64,000 nucleotides of DNA, taken from Rhodobacter sp. CZR27. GTDB lineage: Bacteria > Pseudomonadota > Alphaproteobacteria > Rhodobacterales > Rhodobacteraceae. The position numbers and the translations under genes were made by a program. The notes beneath the pieces are model-generated. The model was not told the DNA's origin. It saw only the letters and a list, made by a program, of their open reading frames with translations, and made no database searches. Positions within the stretch are counted from its first letter, which is position 1, and each line of letters begins with the position of its first letter. This document shows positions 15,911 to 25,478 of this stretch, in pieces. The stretch covers positions 41,001 through 105,000 of the forward strand of contig NZ_CP023550.1 of NCBI RefSeq assembly GCF_002407205.1, written 5' to 3'.

Positions 15911-17404
15911 ATGACCCGCCCGCTTGCCACCGTCACGCCCAACAGCTGGGCCTTCCTGCGCGACCCGATGATCGCGCCCACGGGCTTTCGCGAATACGAC
16001 GCGCGCTGGAAATACCCCCAGGAGATCAACCTGCCCGGCATGACCGCGCTGGGGCTGGGACTCGGGACGCAGATGCGCGGACGGGGGCTTTCCGACATCG
16101 TGGTGGCCAACGACTACCGGGACTATTCGCTGGCGATCAAGCAGGCGCTGGTGCTGGGGCTGATGCAGGCCGGCGTGCGCGTCCATGACATCGGCCCGGC
16201 GCTGTCGCCGATGGCCTACTTCGCGCAGTTCCACCTCGACGTGCCGGCGGTGGCGATGGTCACGGCGAGCCACAATCCGAACGGCTGGACCGGGGTGAAG
16301 ATGGGCTTCCAGCGCCCCCTCACCCATGGCCCCGACGAGATGGCCGAGCTGCGCGACCTGGTGCTTCAGGGCCGCGGCGAGCCCGCCTCCGGTGGCGCCT
16401 ACGTCTTCGAGGACGGCGTGAGGGAGGCCTATCTCGACGACCTCGCCGGCGATTTCCGCCTCTCGCGCCCGCTGAAGGTGGTCTGCGCCACCGGCAACGG
16501 CACGGCCGGTGCCTTCGCGCCCGAACTGCTCGCCCGGATCGGCGCCGAGGTGGTGCCGCTGCATTGCGAACTCGACTATACCTTTCCGACCTACAACCCG
16601 AACCCCGAGGCGCTGGAGATGCTGCACGACATGGCGGATGCCGTGCGGGCCTCGGGCGCGGATCTGGCGCTCGGCTTCGACGGCGACGGCGACCGCTGCG
16701 GCGTGGTGGACGACGAGGGAGAGGAGATCTTCGCCGACAAGGTGGGCGTGATCCTCGCGCGCGACTACGCGCGGATTTATCCCGGCGCGCGCTTCGTGGT
16801 GGACGTGAAATCGACGGGCCTTTACGCCTCGGATCCCGTGCTGCGCGATCTGGGCGCCACGACCGAATACTGGAAGACCGGCCACAGCTACATGAAGCGG
16901 CGGGTGTTCGAGACCGGCGCCATCGCGGGTTTCGAGAAGTCCGGGCACTACTTCCTCGCGCCGCCCGTGGGTCGCGGCTACGATTGCGGGATGCGGGTCG
17001 CGGTGGAACTCTGCCGGCTGATGGACCGCCATCCGGGCACCTCGATGTCGGACCTGCGCCGCGCCCTGCCCGCCACCTTCACCTCGCCCACCATGTCGCC
17101 CTTCTGCCCCGACACCGAGAAATACGGCGTCCTGCAGCGGATCGTGGAGCGTCTGGAGGCGATAGCGGCCACGGGCGGATCCTTGGGCGGACAGAGGATC
17201 ACCGGCCTCGTCACGGTGAACGGCGCGCGGGTGATGCTGGAGAACGGCGGCTGGGGCCTCGTGCGCGCCTCGTCGAACACGCCGAACCTGGTGGTGGTCT
17301 GCGAGAGCCCGGAGAGTGCAGCCGAACTTCGGGCGATCTTCGCCGATCTCGATGCGGTGATCCGGACGGAACCGTCGGTCGGCGCCTACGACCAGCGGAT
17401 CTGA
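15911..17404 (+). CDS. manB: Phosphomannomutase / phosphoglucomutase
   Basis: Converts mannose 6-phosphate to mannose 1-phosphate (and usually the glucose pair) in the cytosol, supplying the guanylyltransferase encoded divergently. The 497-residue alpha-D-phosphohexomutase has the phosphoserine loop TASHNPNGWTG with Ser120, the metal loop DGDGDR at 257-262 and the sugar-binding 'FEKSGHY'. GGAGG precedes the ATG by six bases. Its stop is three bases from the end of the convergent glycosyltransferase gene. The protein is slightly longer at the N-terminus than AlgC, with 'PTGFREYDARW' standing for the usual start block. Confidence 0.93.
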   Translation: MTRPLATVTPNSWAFLRDPMIAPTGFREYDARWKYPQEINLPGMTALGLGLGTQMRGRGLSDIVVANDYRDYSLAIKQALVLGLMQAGVRVHDIGPALSPMAYFAQFHLDVPAVAMVTASHNPNGWTGVKMGFQRPLTHGPDEMAELRDLVLQGRGEPASGGAYVFEDGVREAYLDDLAGDFRLSRPLKVVCATGNGTAGAFAPELLARIGAEVVPLHCELDYTFPTYNPNPEALEMLHDMADAVRASGADLALGFDGDGDRCGVVDDEGEEIFADKVGVILARDYARIYPGARFVVDVKSTGLYASDPVLRDLGATTEYWKTGHSYMKRRVFETGAIAGFEKSGHYFLAPPVGRGYDCGMRVAVELCRLMDRHPGTSMSDLRRALPATFTSPTMSPFCPDTEKYGVLQRIVERLEAIAATGGSLGGQRITGLVTVNGARVMLENGGWGLVRASSNTPNLVVVCESPESAAELRAIFADLDAVIRTEPSVGAYDQRI

Positions 17405-17407
17405 CGC

Positions 17408-18958
17408 TCAGATCCGCTCCAGCCAGGCGTTCGGACACCAGGTCACGTTCGGCCCGTAGAAATCGCAGAGTTCGGCATCGATCCGGTAACGGCCGGGATG
17501 CGCCAGCAGGAATTCCGCCACCGCGCGGTTGGGACCGTCGTCATAGCGCCGGTAGGCTTCGGCGCGCATGTCGGCCACCACCCCATCCTCGACCACCAGC
17601 CGGTCGCCGGGCTGCAGGCGCGGGTCGAAATAGGAAAGCACCGCGGCCACCGACTCGTAGGTATGGGCGCTGTCCTCGATGACCAGCCAGGGCCGCGGGG
17701 CGGCGTCGATCAGGTCCGTGGGGAAGGTGCCCGCCGGATCGGTGCTGTCCACGGCAAGGAAGCGGATGCCCTCCTCCTCGAGGGGCGGGCGTTTCAGATC
17801 GAGGCTCAGGATCCCGGTCTGCAGACCCAGTGTGCGGCACTGATCGCGGAACCAGACCGCGCTGCCGCCCTCGGAGGTGCCGATCTCGATGATCGTGGCC
17901 GGAGCCAGCGCCTCGATGAGCCGCAGGTAGAGCGCGATGTCGAACGGGTTCTTGGCAAATCTCAGCCCCCGGTAGCGGGTGCGCAGCGTGCCGGCCTGCA
18001 CCCGGTCGAGCACCTCGGGCGGCAGGGCGATGCGGAAGGCGCGCCCGCCGACAGACTGCACCCGGCGCGGGGGCTCGGGTGGCGGACGGGACCCCCTGGC
18101 CAGCACCGTCGGGGACAGCGTGCCGATCAGGCGCGGGCGGTAGACCAGGGAGCGATGCGGCCGGCCGATCAGCGTCTCGTATTCCGCGGCCATCGCCTTG
18201 CGGGCCGCTGCCGTGCCGTTGGTCGCGGCGCCGCCATGCACCTGATGGAACGTCCCCTCGCCCAGCACGATCCAGGGCTCGTCCCCCGACAGCGCCACCG
18301 CGCGCTGCCAGAGGTCGAGGTTGACATAGCCGCCGCCCGGAGAGTGGAACCGCTCGTCGAGACCACCCAGGCGGTCCCAGAGCTTGCGATCCAGGAACAG
18401 GCCGTTGGTTTCCGAGATGCAGCCGAACCAGCCCTCGGCCGAGGAGCCCGCCAGCACCGAGATGTCGAACAGCCGGTAGCCATCCTTCCGCCAGGGCACC
18501 GAGGCGAGCAGCGCATCCTCGGCGGCGCGGTCGTAGCCGGTCCCGACCGAGCGCATCTGGACATCGGGCCCGAGATGGAAGGCCAAGGTGCCGATCGCGC
18601 GCGAGGGATCGGCCCGCCAGGCCTCGACCGCCCGGGCAAGAAGGCCGGGCGAGGAGAGGCGCGCCCCGTCGATCCAGAGCCCGACCAGCTGCCCGCGCGT
18701 CTCGGCCATGGCCGCATTGATCGCGGCCGCTGGCGAGGGACAGGCAGGAACCCGCAGGACCCTCAGATCGACCCCGCCGCAGGAAAGGGCTGCCGCCTCG
18801 ACCGGGCGGGCAGAGCCGCAATCGATCACCAGGATCTCGCAGGACAGGCCCGCGGGCAGGCGCTGATAGGGCGGGCAAAGGCTGAAGAGGGTGCGCGGCA
18901 GTTCCCGCTCCATGTCATGGGCGCAGACCACGAGGCTCAGGTCGGGCATGGCGTTCAC
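17408..18958 (-). CDS. Two-domain protein: GT2 glycosyltransferase plus CmcI-like methyltransferase/hydroxylase domain
   Basis: A 516-residue fusion. The first ~250 residues are a GT-A fold ('LSLVVCAHDMERELPRTL', 'EILVIDCGS', a W-I-D-G acidic patch, and a galactosyltransferase-like 'GLFLDRKLWDRLGGLDERF'). Residues from about 330 to the end resemble the cephalosporin hydroxylase/CmcI family (PF04989), an SAM-binding Rossmann fold, with 'IIEIGTSEGGSAVWFRD' and 'WLVIEDSAHTYESVAAVL'. It probably adds a sugar and O-methylates it, or a neighbouring residue. The GTG start at 18958 overlaps the upstream stop (GTGA); an in-frame ATG lies at 18949. It is the last gene of the rhamnose operon. Confidence 0.82.
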   Translation of the reverse strand: MNAMPDLSLVVCAHDMERELPRTLFSLCPPYQRLPAGLSCEILVIDCGSARPVEAAALSCGGVDLRVLRVPACPSPAAAINAAMAETRGQLVGLWIDGARLSSPGLLARAVEAWRADPSRAIGTLAFHLGPDVQMRSVGTGYDRAAEDALLASVPWRKDGYRLFDISVLAGSSAEGWFGCISETNGLFLDRKLWDRLGGLDERFHSPGGGYVNLDLWQRAVALSGDEPWIVLGEGTFHQVHGGAATNGTAAARKAMAAEYETLIGRPHRSLVYRPRLIGTLSPTVLARGSRPPPEPPRRVQSVGGRAFRIALPPEVLDRVQAGTLRTRYRGLRFAKNPFDIALYLRLIEALAPATIIEIGTSEGGSAVWFRDQCRTLGLQTGILSLDLKRPPLEEEGIRFLAVDSTDPAGTFPTDLIDAAPRPWLVIEDSAHTYESVAAVLSYFDPRLQPGDRLVVEDGVVADMRAEAYRRYDDGPNRAVAEFLLAHPGRYRIDAELCDFYGPNVTWCPNAWLERI

Positions 18959-20289
18959 CGGCCGATGGCCGCGCGGATCGCCTCCGCCGTCGGGTCCAGG
19001 GCATGGGCCCGGGTCAGAAGATCCTCGGGCACCGGCTCGTCACCAGCCTCGAGCAGCTTGCGGATCTCGGGGTTGTAGCGGTTCCACAGCACGCGGTTCT
19101 GCGGCTTCAGCCCGCGCACCACCAGAAGTCCCGTCGGCTCCGTGTCGAGCCAGGTGAGCTGCAGGTCGGGTCGGATCTCGGACAGCAGCCGGGCGAAGCG
19201 CCAGACGTCGCCGGTCCAGACCTGCGACTGCCGCTCGCGCAGGGCCTGCACCGGATGGTTGGGCAGCACGTCGTCCACCACGATCACACCCTTCGGGCTC
19301 ATGTGCCGTTCGAGGTTCATGAAGTCGCGCAGGACGAATTCGCTCAGATGCATCCCGTCGATGAAGGCGAAGTCCACCCGCCCGTCGAAGGGGCTGTCGC
19401 CTGCGAAGAAGAAGAAGTCGTCGCTGGTGCAGCGATGGAGCGTCGCCGTCCCGGGCAGGGTCTCGATGTCGGGCGAGGGATCGATGGCCACCGCCCTGCC
19501 CCGGCACAGCGCGAGGCTCTGGCCCTTGCGCACCCCGATCTCGCAGTAAAGCCGGGGGGAGAGCAGGCGGTGCATCTCTTCCAGCACCTCGCGATAGGGA
19601 CGCTTGCCCCGCGTCGCCTCGGCCGCGGGATCGGGATGGGGGGCTGCGGGCAGCAGGATGGGTTGTGCAGGCTTCGGCGCCGTCAGACGCTCGAGCGTGC
19701 CGCCCTTCTGGAACACGCCGACGAGATCGCACCAGGGCCCGCGCTGGTCGCGCCAGCAATGCACGAGCCTCAGACCCGCCCAGTCCGCCATCGCCCCCCA
19801 GGCATCGGGATAGAAGCGGTAGCAATCGACCGGGTAACGGTGGATCGGCCCTTCGGAGGGGGCGATCATGAAGGCCAGCCCACCGGGCGCGAGCACCCGC
19901 GCCACCTCGGTGAAGACGCGCCAGAACTGCGGGCAATGTTCGAGCATCTGGCCCGAGACGACCAGATCGACCGAACCGTCGGCCAGCGGCAGGACATAGG
20001 GATCCTCGAGCACGACATCCACGCCGGGTCCCGGGGCGAGGTCGAAGCCCGTATAGGCGGTACCCGGTGGAAAGAGGTCGCGGTAGGAGCCGTTGACGCT
20101 GGCCGCCCCCAGGTCGACCACCCGGGCTCCGGGCGGGCAGTACCAGTCGATGCAGCGCTGCATGTTCTCGAACGAGGAGAGGTGCATGAGGTCTCCGGGG
20201 TGAGGGATCTCCGGCATCGGCGCAGATGCGCCTCCGGCAGGTTGGTCGATCGGGCCGAACGAGGCAACCGCCTGTGGAGAAGTGGACAC
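18955..20289 (-). CDS. Tandem methyltransferase: class I SAM-MTase plus CmcI/Mtf24-like second domain
   Basis: A 444-residue protein with two putative SAM-binding domains. The first (about 50-205) has 'ARVVDLGAASVNGSYRD', 'DLVVSGQMLEHC' and 'LAPGGLAFMIAP', a type 11 methyltransferase layout with motif I altered to GAASVNG. The second (about 235-400) has 'LYCEIGVRKGQSLALC', 'FAFIDGMHLSEFVLRD' and 'GVIVVDDVLP', like the O-methyltransferases of polysaccharide clusters. It probably methylates sugars of the rhamnose-containing polymer. The longest frame starts with GTG at 20289. ATGs at 20217 and 20187, the latter with GGAGA just upstream, are credible alternatives. Confidence 0.78.
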   Translation of the reverse strand: MSTSPQAVASFGPIDQPAGGASAPMPEIPHPGDLMHLSSFENMQRCIDWYCPPGARVVDLGAASVNGSYRDLFPPGTAYTGFDLAPGPGVDVVLEDPYVLPLADGSVDLVVSGQMLEHCPQFWRVFTEVARVLAPGGLAFMIAPSEGPIHRYPVDCYRFYPDAWGAMADWAGLRLVHCWRDQRGPWCDLVGVFQKGGTLERLTAPKPAQPILLPAAPHPDPAAEATRGKRPYREVLEEMHRLLSPRLYCEIGVRKGQSLALCRGRAVAIDPSPDIETLPGTATLHRCTSDDFFFFAGDSPFDGRVDFAFIDGMHLSEFVLRDFMNLERHMSPKGVIVVDDVLPNHPVQALRERQSQVWTGDVWRFARLLSEIRPDLQLTWLDTEPTGLLVVRGLKPQNRVLWNRYNPEIRKLLEAGDEPVPEDLLTRAHALDPTAEAIRAAIGR

Positions 20290-20332
20290 TGCGCCGCAGA
20301 GACGGCCCCGGCCACTGGCCGGAGCCGGGCCG

Positions 20333-21223
20333 TCAGCCCTCCATCATCTGCTCGGTGAGCAGCGCCTGCAGGTAGCGGCCGTAGTCGTTCTTGTCGAGCT
20401 TGCAGGCCAGCGTCCGCAGGGCCGCGGCGTCGATCCAGCCGTTGTGGAAGGCGACCTCCTCGGGGCAGCCGGTCTGCATGCCCTGCCGCTTCTGCAGCGT
20501 GCGCACGAAGTTGCCCGCGTCGAGCAGGCTGCCATGCGTGCCGGTGTCGAGCCAGGCGAAGCCGCGGCCCATGCGCTTGACGTCGAGCGTGCCCTCCTCG
20601 AGGTAGATCTCGAGCAGCGAGGTGATCTCGATCTCGCCCCGCGCCGAGGGCTTCAGGCCGTGGGCGAATTCCGGCGCGCGCGCGTCGAGGAAATAGAGCC
20701 CCGTCACGGCATAGTTCGACGGCGGAACCTTCGGCTTCTCGATGATCTGGGTGACGCGGCCCTGCTCGTCCATCGCGACCACGCCATAGCGCTCGGGATC
20801 GGCCACGTGGTAGCCGAAGACCGTGCCGCCGGTCTCCTGCCCGTCGGCCTCGGCAAGCAGCGCCGGCAGGCCATGGCCGAAGAAGATGTTGTCGCCCAGC
20901 ACCATGCAGGAGGGGGCGCCCGCGAGGAAATCCTCGGTCAGGGTATAGGCCTGGGCCAGCCCGCCCGGATGGGGCTGGACCACATAGGTGAGGCTGAGGC
21001 CCCACTGGCTGCCATCCCCCAGCACGCGCCTGAACTGGTCCTGGTCCTGCGGCGTGGTGATGATCGCGATCTCGCGGATGCCGGCATGCATCAGCACGGT
21101 CAGCGGATAGTAGATCATCGGCTTGTCATAGACCGGCATCAGCTGCTTGGAGACGCCGATGGTGACCGGGTAGAGCCGCGTCCCCGAGCCCCCGGCGAGG
21201 ATGATGCCCTTGCGTGCGGTCAT
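20333..21223 (-). CDS. rfbA: Glucose-1-phosphate thymidylyltransferase
   Basis: First step of dTDP-L-rhamnose synthesis: dTTP plus glucose 1-phosphate gives dTDP-glucose. The 296-residue RmlA shows 'IILAGGSGTRLYPVT', 'SKQLMPVYDKPMIYYPL', 'GDNIFFGHG' and 'IIEKPKVPPSNYAVTGLYF'. Its ATG overlaps the rfbD stop (ATGA), so the two are translationally coupled. Full length; family usual length about 290. Confidence 0.97.
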   Translation of the reverse strand: MTARKGIILAGGSGTRLYPVTIGVSKQLMPVYDKPMIYYPLTVLMHAGIREIAIITTPQDQDQFRRVLGDGSQWGLSLTYVVQPHPGGLAQAYTLTEDFLAGAPSCMVLGDNIFFGHGLPALLAEADGQETGGTVFGYHVADPERYGVVAMDEQGRVTQIIEKPKVPPSNYAVTGLYFLDARAPEFAHGLKPSARGEIEITSLLEIYLEEGTLDVKRMGRGFAWLDTGTHGSLLDAGNFVRTLQKRQGMQTGCPEEVAFHNGWIDAAALRTLACKLDKNDYGRYLQALLTEQMMEG

Positions 21224-22077
21224 GAGGATACTCCTTGCAGGTCGGAAAGGACGCGGGCCAGGCCCTGCCGCCAGTCGGGGCGGGCGAGGCCGAAACGGGA
21301 GAGGTCGGAACAGTCCATCCGCGAATTCGCCGGACGGTGCGCCTTCTGCGGATACTCGGCCGAGGGGATGTCCTGCACCTCGCAGGGAAGGTCCGCCTGG
21401 CGGAAGATCTCGCGCGCGAACCCGGCCCAGCTCACGTCGGGGGCACCGGACAGGTGATAGGTGCCGGAGAGTTCGGGCTTCGACACCAGAGCCTCGGCCA
21501 TGGCGAGGCAGGTGGCGGCGATCTCGGCGGCGGGCGTGGGTCCGCCCACCTGGTCCATGACCACGGTCAGCCGCTCGCGCGTGGCGCCGAGGCGCAGCAT
21601 GGTCTTCACGAAATTCGCACCATGGGCCGAGAACACCCAGGAGGTGCGCAGGATCGCATGCGTCCCGCCCGCGGCGCGCACGGCCTCCTCGCCCGCGAGC
21701 TTCGAGCGGCCATAGGCGCCGAGCGGACCCACCGGATCGCCGGGCCGCCAGGGACGCTCGCCCGAGCCGTCGAAGACATAGTCGGTCGAGATCTGCACGA
21801 AGGGGATACCGAGGTCCGCGCAGGCCCGCGCCATGGCGCCGGGGGCCTCGCCATTGACGAGGGTCGCCTCGGCCTCCTCGTCCTCGGCACGGTCGACGGC
21901 CGTCCAGGCGGCGGCGTTGATGACGGCCGAAGGCATCGCCTCGCGGATCGCCCGGGCACAGGCTTCCGGATCGGTCAGGTCGGCCTCGTCCCGGCCGAGG
22001 AAGCGCGCATCGGGGGCAAGGCGCGCCAGTTCCCGCGCCACCTGCCCGGTGCGGCCAAACACCATGAGGTCCTTCAT
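21220..22077 (-). CDS. rfbD: dTDP-4-dehydrorhamnose reductase
   Basis: Final step of dTDP-L-rhamnose synthesis, reducing the 4-keto sugar with NAD(P)H. The 285-residue short-chain reductase has 'GRTGQVARELARL' as nucleotide loop, 'VINAAAWTAVDRAEDE', 'STDYVFDG' and the catalytic Y-x-x-x-K in 'YGRSKLAGEE'. The ATG overlaps the stop of the preceding methyltransferase (ATGA) and its own stop overlaps rfbA's start, so three genes are coupled in a row. Confidence 0.96.
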   Translation of the reverse strand: MKDLMVFGRTGQVARELARLAPDARFLGRDEADLTDPEACARAIREAMPSAVINAAAWTAVDRAEDEEAEATLVNGEAPGAMARACADLGIPFVQISTDYVFDGSGERPWRPGDPVGPLGAYGRSKLAGEEAVRAAGGTHAILRTSWVFSAHGANFVKTMLRLGATRERLTVVMDQVGGPTPAAEIAATCLAMAEALVSKPELSGTYHLSGAPDVSWAGFAREIFRQADLPCEVQDIPSAEYPQKAHRPANSRMDCSDLSRFGLARPDWRQGLARVLSDLQGVSS

Positions 22078-22823
22078 CGAAGCTCTTTCCGACTTGCAGC
22101 GAATTCGGCGTCGCGCAGCACGGCGCCGGTCAGGTGATGGTCCTGGTCGGCCGGCGGCAGCGCCTCGACCCGGTGGGCGAGCGCATGCCAGCTCTGGCGC
22201 GGATGGAACCAGGGCAGCGGGCGAGAGACCAGTCCCGCCGCCGAGACCAGTTCGGCAATGCGGGGGCGGGAAAAGCTCGTGCAGCCGGGATAGGTCCAGC
22301 CGGGAGCCTCGACCGGAAGATCGGGCCGGTCCTCGGAATGGAGGAAGGTGGCGAGGATCAGCCCGTCGGGGGCAAGCGCGGTGCGGAACCGCTCCAGCGC
22401 GCGCGACAGAAGATCGGACCCGGTGTGCGAAAAGATCGACTGCGCGACGATGAAATCGAATTTCACCGCAAAGGCATCAGCCGCGAATTCGGCGCTGTCG
22501 CTGAAGACGGGGGCCTTCAGGGCCACGAACTGCGGTCCCAGCTCGCGCTCGATCGCATCCTCGACCAGCCACATGTTCGGCTCGATGCCGTAGTAATGGC
22601 CGCGGGCCAGATACATCATCAGCAGCCGCCCGGCGCGCAATCCGCCGCAGCCCACATCGAGCAGGCGGTGCCCTTCGCGCAGGCCAAGCGTCGTCAGCAG
22701 GCGGAACTGCGTGGCCCCCATGTAATCCCATTGACCGGGCGGACCGACATAGGCGCGGTAATGCTCGTCGCCCGGCCGCAGCCGGCGGGCCTCGTCGGCG
22801 GAGAGGCCCCGGCTGTCCGTCAT
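22074..22823 (-). CDS. Class I SAM-dependent methyltransferase inserted in the rhamnose operon
   Basis: A 249-residue protein with a clear SAM motif I ('[16 protein letters not shown]'), followed by 'YYGIEPN' and '[14 protein letters not shown]'. It carries an N-terminal '[19 protein letters not shown]' segment and a C-terminal '[12 protein letters not shown]' block seen in sugar-modifying methyltransferases of polysaccharide loci. It sits between rfbB and rfbD with ATGA overlaps on both sides. This implies expression locked to the dTDP-rhamnose pathway, so O-methylation of rhamnose is a reasonable guess. A long open frame runs upstream through rfbB in another phase; the real start is the ATG at 22823. 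Confidence 0.85.
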   Translation of the reverse strand: MTDSRGLSADEARRLRPGDEHYRAYVGPPGQWDYMGATQFRLLTTLGLREGHRLLDVGCGGLRAGRLLMMYLARGHYYGIEPNMWLVEDAIERELGPQFVALKAPVFSDSAEFAADAFAVKFDFIVAQSIFSHTGSDLLSRALERFRTALAPDGLILATFLHSEDRPDLPVEAPGWTYPGCTSFSRPRIAELVSAAGLVSRPLPWFHPRQSWHALAHRVEALPPADQDHHLTGAVLRDAEFAASRKELR

Positions 22824-23860
22824 GCCTTGACCCCAAGCCGCTGGCCCACGCCCGCGCGGTCCTGCAGCGCGCGCCACCAAGGTTCGTTGGCCAGATACCA
22901 GTCGACCGTGCGCTCCAGCCCCTCGTCGAGCGTGACCGAGGGCCGCCAGCCAAGCTCGGTGCGGATGCGGGTCGGATCGATGGCATAGCGCAGGTCGTGG
23001 CCTGGGCGGTCGGTCACGAAGGCGATCTGCTCGGCATAGGGCGTGGTCTTCGGGCGCTTCCGGTCGAGGATCGCGCAGATCTTGCGGACGATGTCGATGT
23101 TCTTCGCCTCGTTCTCGCCGCCGATGTTGTAGCTGCGGTGGTTCTCGCCCCGCGCGAGCACGGTCAGCAGCGCGTCGGCATGATCCTCGACATAGAGCCA
23201 GTCGCGGACGTTCTCGCCTTTCCCGTAGACCGGGATCGGCTCTCCCGCCAGCGCCTTCAGGATCACGACGGGGATCAGCTTTTCCGGGAAATGGAACGGC
23301 CCGTAGTTGTTTGAGCAGTTGGTCAGCACGTAAGGCAGGCCATAGGTCTCGCCCCAGGCGCGGACGAGATGGTCCGAGGCGGCCTTGGACGCCGAATAGG
23401 GCGAGTTCGGCGCGTAGGGAGTATCTTCGGTGAACTGGCCGGTCTCGCCCAGCGTGCCGAAGACCTCGTCGGTCGAGATGTGGTGGAAGCGGAAGCCCGC
23501 GGGCTTCCCCTGCCCTACCCAGTACGCGCGCGCGGCTTCCAGCAGCACATAGGTGCCGCGGACGTTGGTGTCGATGAAGGCGCCCGGCCCGTCGATCGAG
23601 CGGTCGACATGGCTTTCCGCCGCCAGATGCATCACCGCATCGGGGCGATGGGTGGCGAAGACCCGCGCCATGGCCTCCGCATCGCGGATGTCGGCCTTCT
23701 CGAAGGCGTAGGTCGGGGCATCGGCGACGCTTGCCAGGTTTTCCAGGCAGGCGGCATAGGTCAGGCAGTCGACATTGACGACATGGTGGCCCTTCGCCAC
23801 CGCTTGCCGCACCACCGCCGAGCCGATGAAGCCCGCTCCTCCGGTCACGATCAGTTTCAT
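22820..23860 (-). CDS. rfbB: dTDP-glucose 4,6-dehydratase
   Basis: Second step of dTDP-L-rhamnose synthesis. The 346-residue extended short-chain dehydrogenase starts [17 protein letters not shown] (glycine-rich loop TGGAGFIG). It carries '[12 protein letters not shown]', the catalytic 'HISTDEVFG', the YSASK of Y-x-x-x-K, '[17 protein letters not shown]' and '[11 protein letters not shown]'. The open frame extends far upstream through rfbC in another phase, but the start is unambiguously the ATG at 23860, five bases after the rfbC stop. Confidence 0.97.
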   Translation of the reverse strand: MKLIVTGGAGFIGSAVVRQAVAKGHHVVNVDCLTYAACLENLASVADAPTYAFEKADIRDAEAMARVFATHRPDAVMHLAAESHVDRSIDGPGAFIDTNVRGTYVLLEAARAYWVGQGKPAGFRFHHISTDEVFGTLGETGQFTEDTPYAPNSPYSASKAASDHLVRAWGETYGLPYVLTNCSNNYGPFHFPEKLIPVVILKALAGEPIPVYGKGENVRDWLYVEDHADALLTVLARGENHRSYNIGGENEAKNIDIVRKICAILDRKRPKTTPYAEQIAFVTDRPGHDLRYAIDPTRIRTELGWRPSVTLDEGLERTVDWYLANEPWWRALQDRAGVGQRLGVKA

Positions 23861-23865
23861 GGGGC

Positions 23866-24429
23866 TCAGGCCTCGTAGGTGAAGGGGCTGGTCCAGTCCG
23901 CGAAGCGCGGCGCGCGGGCGTCCTTGTCGGAAAGGATCGCCGTGGCGGGGTCGATGCCCCAGTCCACGCCGAGGTCGGGATCGGCGAAATGCACCGCCCC
24001 GTCGCAGTCGGGCGCATAGACGTCGGTGGTCTTGTAAAGCACGACCGTCGCGGGCGCCCGCGTGACGAAGCCGTGCAGGAAGCCCTTGGGCACCAGAAGC
24101 TGGCGGGCGTTCTCGGCCGAAAGCTCCACCCCCACCCACTTGCCGTAGGTGGGCGAGCCCACCCGCACGTCGACCGCCACGTCGAGGATCGCGCCATGGC
24201 CCACGCGCACCAGCTTGTCCTGGGCATGCGGCGGCGCCTGGTAATGCAGGCCGCGCACCGTGCCGACGGGAACGCTGATCGACTGGTTGTCCTGCACGAA
24301 GTCGAGGTCGATCCCGAGGCCGGCAAGGGTCGCCCGGTTCCAGGATTCGCAGAAGCTGCCCCGCGCATCGCCGAACACCCTGGGCGTCAGGATCAGGACA
24401 CCCGGCAGTTCCGTCTCTTCGATCTTCAC
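23866..24429 (-). CDS. rfbC: dTDP-4-dehydrorhamnose 3,5-epimerase
   Basis: Third pathway step, a cupin epimerase of 187 residues. It shows '[10 protein letters not shown]', '[19 protein letters not shown]' (catalytic His), '[16 protein letters not shown]' and 'PKGFLHGF'. It begins with GTG, with GGGGAT just upstream. It opens the rfbC-rfbB-MTase-rfbD-rfbA run and is preceded by the GT2 gene, 69 bases away on the same strand. Confidence 0.96.
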   Translation of the reverse strand: MKIEETELPGVLILTPRVFGDARGSFCESWNRATLAGLGIDLDFVQDNQSISVPVGTVRGLHYQAPPHAQDKLVRVGHGAILDVAVDVRVGSPTYGKWVGVELSAENARQLLVPKGFLHGFVTRAPATVVLYKTTDVYAPDCDGAVHFADPDLGVDWGIDPATAILSDKDARAPRFADWTSPFTYEA

Positions 24430-24498
24430 CTGAAATCCCCTGCTTCGAACCGCTTGCTGGATAGCAACTCGGCCGGAGCCTGTCCACGCGTCCCGGCC

Positions 24499-25437
24499 TC
24501 AGATCCGGCCCAGGACCGCCGCCAGCCAGAGCGACATGCTGCCCGGCAGGCCCTGCCGGTAGAGCCCGATCCGGTTCAGGCGGCGCAGCCGGTTGAACGG
24601 GCCCGCCCGGCGCAGCGCGTCGAACTCCTGCAGCAGCCGGCGGTTCTCGGGGGTGAGCCGGTGGGCCGAGGCGCGGAGCGCGCGGATGTTGATCGAGTTC
24701 CACTGCCGGAACCGGCCGCTCAGCAGCATCATCAGCCGGCGCTTCTTCGCGGCAAGCCCGTGGTTCGCCCCGATCAGGTTGCCGCCGTGCTGGCGGTAAA
24801 GCAGCAACGGCACCGGATCGAAGATCACCCGCCCGCCGGCGCCCGAGACGATCTGGTAGATCCACCAGTCATGCACCACGAGGCGGCCGGGCTCGCGGCT
24901 GGCCTCGGCCAGCAGATCGATGCCGCCGCGGTTCAGCATCATCGTGTTGCCGCCGGCGATGTTCTGCACCAGCGCATGGCGGAAGCCCGGCGCGCGCTGC
25001 GGCAGCGGATAGGGCCGGCGGTTGCCGAGATCGGCATCGCAGATCCAGCTCGAACCGCCATAGAGGACGGGCAGGTCGGCGGGCTCCGCGGCCAGCGCCC
25101 TCGCCCCGCGGGCAAGCTTGTCGGGCAGCCAGACGTCGTCCTGGTCCGAGAGGGCGATCATGTCGGCCTCGGGCGGAACCTGGCCCAGGAGGTGCAGGAA
25201 GTTCTTCGCCGAGCCCTGGCAGGGTCCGTCGATCAGCCGCACCTCGAGCCAGGGGTGGCGCGCGGCGAAGGCCGCCACCCGCTCGCGCGTGGCATCGGCC
25301 GAGCCGTCGTCGCTCACGATCAGCATCGCGGGGCGCAGATGCTGGGCGGCATAGCTTTCCAGCTGCTCGTCGAGGTTTGCCGCCCCGTTGTAGGTGGCAA
25401 GCAGGATGGCGATCCGGGGAGGATGGGACTCGGTCAT
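24499..25437 (-). CDS. Family 2 glycosyltransferase (rhamnosyltransferase-like)
   Basis: A 312-residue GT-A enzyme: '[20 protein letters not shown]', '[16 protein letters not shown]', '[16 protein letters not shown]' (D-x-D type metal site) and a late '[16 protein letters not shown]'. This pattern is common in rhamnosyl- and other O-antigen glycosyltransferases (RfbF/WcaA-like). The ATG at 25437 has AGGAGA four bases upstream; the frame continues upstream without looking coding. Its position between repA and the dTDP-rhamnose genes supports rhamnose as donor, by inference. Confidence 0.87.
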   Translation of the reverse strand: MTESHPPRIAILLATYNGAANLDEQLESYAAQHLRPAMLIVSDDGSADATRERVAAFAARHPWLEVRLIDGPCQGSAKNFLHLLGQVPPEADMIALSDQDDVWLPDKLARGARALAAEPADLPVLYGGSSWICDADLGNRRPYPLPQRAPGFRHALVQNIAGGNTMMLNRGGIDLLAEASREPGRLVVHDWWIYQIVSGAGGRVIFDPVPLLLYRQHGGNLIGANHGLAAKKRRLMMLLSGRFRQWNSINIRALRASAHRLTPENRRLLQEFDALRRAGPFNRLRRLNRIGLYRQGLPGSMSLWLAAVLGRI

Positions 25438-25478
25438 GGGCTCTCCTATAGCGCCGCGCTGCGGCAAGGGCAGCATCC

